From Chryseobacterium arthrosphaerae (lineage in GTDB: Bacteria > Bacteroidota > Bacteroidia > Flavobacteriales > Weeksellaceae), in contig NZ_MAYG01000001.1 of the NCBI RefSeq assembly GCF_001684965.1, positions 3,362,082 to 3,426,081 on the forward strand: a stretch of 64,000 bases of DNA. Direction: 5' to 3'. Shown here piece by piece: positions 60,626 to 64,000 of the stretch. The notes beneath the pieces are model-generated. The model ran no database searches. It saw only the letters and a program-made list of their open reading frames with translations, and was not told where the DNA came from. Positions within the stretch are counted from its first letter, which is position 1. The number at the start of each line of letters is the position of its first letter. Both the position numbers and the translations under genes were made by a program.

Positions 60626-63529
60626 TTAAAATCCTAATGTAATGGAAAATAAATACGATCTTGTGGTAGGAAATGAAAGGTTTTCGAACCCTACAGCATT
60701 GGAATTGATAGCAAATACAGACTCAGGATCTATTCCTTTGGCTTTGCTGTAGATCATCCATACATTGTTTGCTGTAAAAGAAATTTTAGCACTTTGTAAT
60801 GCTAATTTTTCAAAAATACTTTTCGGAAAGTTATAAGACAGTTGAATATTTCTCAGCCTGATATTGGTAGCATCATAGATATTCTGTTCTGTAATACCTA
60901 AATTCCCTGCCGTTACAGCCGCCCAATAATCCTGTTGTGTGATTTCTTTTGTATTGGCAGTAAAGGCTCCATTCTGCTGCACTACCGCATCGAGAACAAA
61001 ATTATCTCTTCTTCCGCCAGGAGCTGTATCTGCTGCCAGCCCTGCTTTCTGTAATGCTGATTGTGTTGATGAATAAAACTTCCCACCGATTCTTCCGTCA
61101 ATAAGGAAAGAAATTCCAAAATTCTTATATACAAAGCTATTGGTGAATCCAAATAAAGCCCTTGGCGTCTGATCTCCCAGATAATACTGTTCAGCAGTGG
61201 CCTGAGGCAAGCCATTCTGTCCTACAATAAGTTTTCCATAGTGCGGGCTGTTAGGATCTTCCACTCTTAAAAATTTTGTTCCGTAAATAGATCCGTAAGG
61301 CATCCCCACTTCTGCAAAGAAGCCGACATTATCAAACCCTCCTAAAGGGTATTTTAAAACCTCTCCGTCAATTCTGTCAATTACACTTTTTAATTTAGAG
61401 AAATTGGCATTCACATTCCATGTAAAATTCTCTTTTTTAACAATATCAGTATTGACAACCACTTCGATCCCACTGTTACTAAGCCCTCCTGAACTTATTT
61501 TTCTATACTCATATCCGGAAAGTGGATTCATAGGTAAATCTATCAGCTGATCTGTTGCTGTATTTTTGAAATAACTTACATCCAGAGAAACCCTGTTAAA
61601 GAATTTAAGATCTGCCCCTACTTCAAAAGTCTTAAGTTTCTCCGCATGCAGATTCGAATTATAAAGGATTTTCTTTCTGCCAAGAATGGCACCCCCATTC
61701 GGATCTGCGCCCAGTTTATAAGTATTGTATAGCTCATACGGATTCAAAGAGTTCCCGGTTATTGCATAAGCAGCACGAAGTTTGGCAAAAGTTAATACTT
61801 TCGAAGTATTCCCATTCAGTTTGTTCAGCATTTCCGTTAAAACCAAAGAGGTACTTACTGAAGGGTAAAAATAGGATCTGTTTTCAATCGTTAATGTAGA
61901 AGACCAATCGTTTCTTGCAGTCGCATTAATGAACCAGTAACCATCATAATTAATCTCAGCAGAAGCAAACACTGAATTGATCTTCTTCCAGAAATCGATC
62001 TCATTATTTGCAATACCTGCAATATCACTGGTATTATTTACACTGAAGACATTCGGAACGATCAGGTTTTGAGTACTGAAATAAAGCGCTTTGGTTCTGG
62101 TTTCCATCATTTGCCCGTAAACAGAAACTGAACCGCCCCATTTCCCCAGTAAATTATCTTTTTTAGCAGTAAGACTTGCAATATAATTATTCTCATAAAA
62201 CTTTTCCTCACTGGTTGCATACGCATTTCTGCGGGAAGACCCTGTCCATACCCTTGCATCTGCATTCAGTGCATAAAAGTCTGTTCCCAGTCTGACATCT
62301 CCGCTCAACCAATCATTAAATTGATATTTAAGATAACCGTTTAATAAGAAACGGTCTTTTTTATCAGCATTAAGCCCATTATAAGCTGACCAGTAAGGAT
62401 TAATCCCGTTAGGAGTTATCCAACGCGACTGCACATCATTCTGCATCTGTCCCTGTTGGTAATCTCTTATATCTATATTCTGAGGCATGAGAAGAATATT
62501 AGGATAGTAATTACCATCTCCCCTACCTCCCGAAGGTCTGTTTTTAGCCTTTGTACTTATATATTGAACTTTGACTTCAGAGGTCCACCTTTTATTCGCT
62601 CCAAAATTAGAGTTCATTTTCGCCATAAAATTAAATCGCTCAAACCTGGAGTTCGGAATCTGGCTATTATCATTTAAATAGTTGGCTGAAGTATACAGAC
62701 TGGTACCTTCGCCCAAGTTTTCCTGAAAACTTAAAGTATGCTGTGAATTAATTCCTGTCTTAAAGAAATTTTTCAGATTATCATACCGCTTCATATCGGA
62801 TCCTTCAAAAGCAGGTCCCCATGAGCTTGTATTATCGCTATTTGCAGGATTTACGGTACCGTTCAACCCTAATCCGAAACTATCCTGCATATCCGGTTTC
62901 ATAAAAATGGTTTCGAAGCCTAAACTTGTAGAATAAGTAATTCCCAGCCCTCCTTTTCTTTTTCCGGTCTTGGTAGTGATCAAAATAACCCCGTTTCCCC
63001 CTCTTGATCCATATAAAGCTGAAGCGGCCCCGCCCTTAAGCACTGATATACTTTCTATATCATCTGCATTAATATCTGCCAATCCATTTCCCATATCTAA
63101 GTCAGGATTCCAGAAATCATTATTATAGTATCCATCATTCTGCTTAGCTTTCGAGCCAGCGCTATTACTCAAAGGTACCCCATCTACTACAATAAGAGGC
63201 TGATTATCCCCTTTAAGCGAATTAAACCCTCTAAGATTTATCTTAGATGAAGAGGCAGGCCCAAAACCTCCTTTTACCACCTGAAGCCCGGCTACTTTGC
63301 CCGCTAATGCATTTGTAACATTCGTTTCTTTTGCATCCACCAATGTTTGACCTTTCACATCCTGGAAAGAGTATCCCAATGTCTTTTTCTCCTTTTTAGC
63401 ACCATAAGCCGTTACAACAATCTCATCAATTTTTGCAGCTTTGGTAGAATCTGTATTTTGCCCATGCAAAGCGTTCAGACCTAAAAATAAAGATGGGAGA
63501 AGTCCAATCTTAATTATTAATTTATTCAT
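60626..63529 (-). CDS. SusC/RagA family TonB-dependent outer-membrane transporter
   Basis: The 967-residue protein has a Sec signal ending ALHGQN and a TonB box region at about 35-50 (IDEIVVTAYGAKKEKKTL). The plug contains ALAGKVAGLQVVKGGFGP, INLRGFNSLKGDNQPLIVVD, LKGGAASALYGSRGGNGVIL and the barrel ends YLFSITLGF. It lacks the carboxypeptidase-regulatory-like N-terminal domain, like the SusC at 39930. A TATATTTG -7 element lies 20 nt upstream of the ATG. It is first gene of the pair with the susD-like gene 16 nt downstream. Confidence 0.93.
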   Translation of the reverse strand: MNKLIIKIGLLPSLFLGLNALHGQNTDSTKAAKIDEIVVTAYGAKKEKKTLGYSFQDVKGQTLVDAKETNVTNALAGKVAGLQVVKGGFGPASSSKINLRGFNSLKGDNQPLIVVDGVPLSNSAGSKAKQNDGYYNNDFWNPDLDMGNGLADINADDIESISVLKGGAASALYGSRGGNGVILITTKTGKRKGGLGITYSTSLGFETIFMKPDMQDSFGLGLNGTVNPANSDNTSSWGPAFEGSDMKRYDNLKNFFKTGINSQHTLSFQENLGEGTSLYTSANYLNDNSQIPNSRFERFNFMAKMNSNFGANKRWTSEVKVQYISTKAKNRPSGGRGDGNYYPNILLMPQNIDIRDYQQGQMQNDVQSRWITPNGINPYWSAYNGLNADKKDRFLLNGYLKYQFNDWLSGDVRLGTDFYALNADARVWTGSSRRNAYATSEEKFYENNYIASLTAKKDNLLGKWGGSVSVYGQMMETRTKALYFSTQNLIVPNVFSVNNTSDIAGIANNEIDFWKKINSVFASAEINYDGYWFINATARNDWSSTLTIENRSYFYPSVSTSLVLTEMLNKLNGNTSKVLTFAKLRAAYAITGNSLNPYELYNTYKLGADPNGGAILGRKKILYNSNLHAEKLKTFEVGADLKFFNRVSLDVSYFKNTATDQLIDLPMNPLSGYEYRKISSGGLSNSGIEVVVNTDIVKKENFTWNVNANFSKLKSVIDRIDGEVLKYPLGGFDNVGFFAEVGMPYGSIYGTKFLRVEDPNSPHYGKLIVGQNGLPQATAEQYYLGDQTPRALFGFTNSFVYKNFGISFLIDGRIGGKFYSSTQSALQKAGLAADTAPGGRRDNFVLDAVVQQNGAFTANTKEITQQDYWAAVTAGNLGITEQNIYDATNIRLRNIQLSYNFPKSIFEKLALQSAKISFTANNVWMIYSKAKGIDPESVFAINSNAVGFENLSFPTTRSYLFSITLGF

Positions 63530-63549
63530 ATATATACAATGATTTAACG

Positions 63550-63557
63550 CAAATATA
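63550..63557 (-). promoter_or_regulatory. -7 element of the third susC
   Basis: On the minus strand this reads TATATTTG, an exact TAnnTTTG, 20 nt before the ATG at 63529. Confidence 0.55.
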
Positions 63558-63662
63558 ATATTTTAACAGTATTTAATACCGTATTGATAAAAAATAAAGA
63601 ATATAATATAGATACTATTGATATAATGATAGTTAACCTAACAAATAATAAATAAATTAAAT

Positions 63663-63779
63663 ATGATGATGAAAAAAATGAGATTGTTAAATGCAAAAAA
63701 ACTGATACCACATGACCTATATTGTGCAATCAGTGGCAAGTTAATAGAACAGCAAAAGAGTAAGGTTCAGAGTTTCTGA
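63663..63779 (+). CDS. Possible 38-residue peptide
   Basis: ATG-started frame reading MMMKKMRLLNAKKLIPHDLY, then CAISGKLIEQQKSKVQSF. It has a basic start and a C-A-I-S-G-K stretch that recalls GG-type leader ends, but it lacks the double Gly and a clear core. No good -7 promoter is seen. It may be a remnant of a peptide gene or chance. Confidence 0.25.
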   Translation: MMMKKMRLLNAKKLIPHDLYCAISGKLIEQQKSKVQSF

Positions 63780-63875
63780 AAAAGGAGATAAAGAATTGAG
63801 TGGCTTAGAAAAGTAAGAAGAAGAAGAGAAAAAATAAAGAAGACCTATGAGAACTTCTTGGGATATAAAACAAAA

Positions 63876-63908
63876 AAAAATCCTTTATCGTTATGATAAA
63901 GGATTTTT
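63876..63908 (-). terminator. Terminator of the rRNA operon
   Basis: A perfect 14-bp stem (63876-63889 with 63895-63908) has a 5-nt loop and an A run that gives a T run on the minus strand, 16 nt beyond the 5S 3' end. Confidence 0.8.
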
Positions 63909-63923
63909 AAAAATAAAATAAAA

Positions 63924-64000
63924 ACTGGCGGCGGCCTACTCTCCCGCGTTAGCAGTACCATCGGCGCTGGTGGGCTTAACTTCTGTGTTCGGAATGGGAA
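63924..64000 (-). rRNA. rrf: 5S ribosomal RNA, 3' part
   Basis: The plus strand reads as the complement of a bacterial 5S 3' region (CTGGCGGCGGCCTACTCTCC, then ACCATCGGCGCTGGTGGGCT). In RNA sense this contains the conserved GTTAAGCC and GATGGTACTGC elements. The 5' part runs off the right edge, so 23S and 16S genes should lie to the right on the minus strand. Confidence 0.93.

Larger units (their letters stand above)
63530..63923. other. Region between the third susC and the 5S rRNA gene
   Basis: It holds the susC -7 element (63550-63557), a possible 38-codon frame (63663-63779) and a hairpin at 63876-63908. The rest is A-rich with no recognised feature. Confidence 0.55.

Noticed and set aside
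1-64000. CRISPR array, prophage, insertion sequence or tRNA
   Set aside because: No regularly spaced repeats, phage structural genes, transposase or integrase frames, or cloverleaf-like sequence were recognised.

Overview
The window looks like chromosomal DNA from a member of the Bacteroidota, most likely a Chryseobacterium-like member of the Flavobacteriales. This is an inference from gene content, not from a marker tree. The evidence is SusC/SusD pairs, type IX secretion (T9SS) C-terminal sorting domains, an IcmF-type acyl-CoA mutase, Bacteroidota-only families (DUF4252, DUF6443 Rhs, DUF5977, DUF4407), a GG-leader peptide, and the Bacteroidota -7 promoter motif TAnnTTTG in front of many genes. 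Several of those promoters give very short or nearly leaderless transcripts.

Layout. 1-10.4 kb: metabolic and envelope genes (membrane proteins, IcmF mutase, Dph6-like ATPase, class C-type serine hydrolase, a PadR/membrane protein pair, 2H phosphoesterase, secreted M64 peptidase). 10.4-11 kb: ruvC. 11-21.3 kb: an AT-rich Rhs polymorphic-toxin locus on the minus strand. It holds a T9SS-sorted propeller-like protein, a DUF5977 YD-repeat protein, a DUF6443 Rhs protein with a variable C-terminus, an immunity candidate, then a downstream scrap-yard of broken and orphan cassettes. 21.7-25 kb: DUF4407 membrane protein, a Cys-rich GG-leader peptide, a KTSC protein and guaB. 25.2-28.9 kb: a five-gene ECF sigma/anti-sigma/DUF4252 operon. 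29-34 kb: GlmU-like transferase, rpmE2, a beta-helix lipoprotein, a MazG-like protein, aroA. 34-35.2 kb: a nonsense-mutated pseudogene and an unknown secreted protein. 35.3-53.1 kb: phospholipid and phosphate-ester enzymes (PI-PLC, GDPD-like/alkaline phosphatase fusion, phosphocholine-specific PLC) interleaved with two SusC/SusD pairs, a short-chain dehydrogenase and an Omp85-like barrel. 53.3-58.6 kb: a five-gene operon that reads as an undescribed chaperone-usher-like surface fibre system. 58.7-63.5 kb: a third SusC/SusD pair. The right end enters a 5S rRNA gene on the minus strand, so an rRNA operon lies just beyond.

How the genes work together. The most distinctive unit is 53286-58604. 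Two related glycine-rich secreted proteins flank an Ig-like chaperone candidate and a roughly 900-residue outer-membrane protein with Ig-like N-terminal segments, a barrel-like middle and a carboxypeptidase-regulatory-like C-terminus. A third secreted protein closes the operon. The second distinctive unit is the Rhs locus, whose proteins carry Sec signals and sit beside a T9SS cargo protein with no type VI genes nearby. The 35-53 kb block suggests uptake and hydrolysis of phospholipid head groups or other organophosphates, but the transported substrates cannot be read from sequence. No transposase, integrase, CRISPR array or tRNA was recognised.
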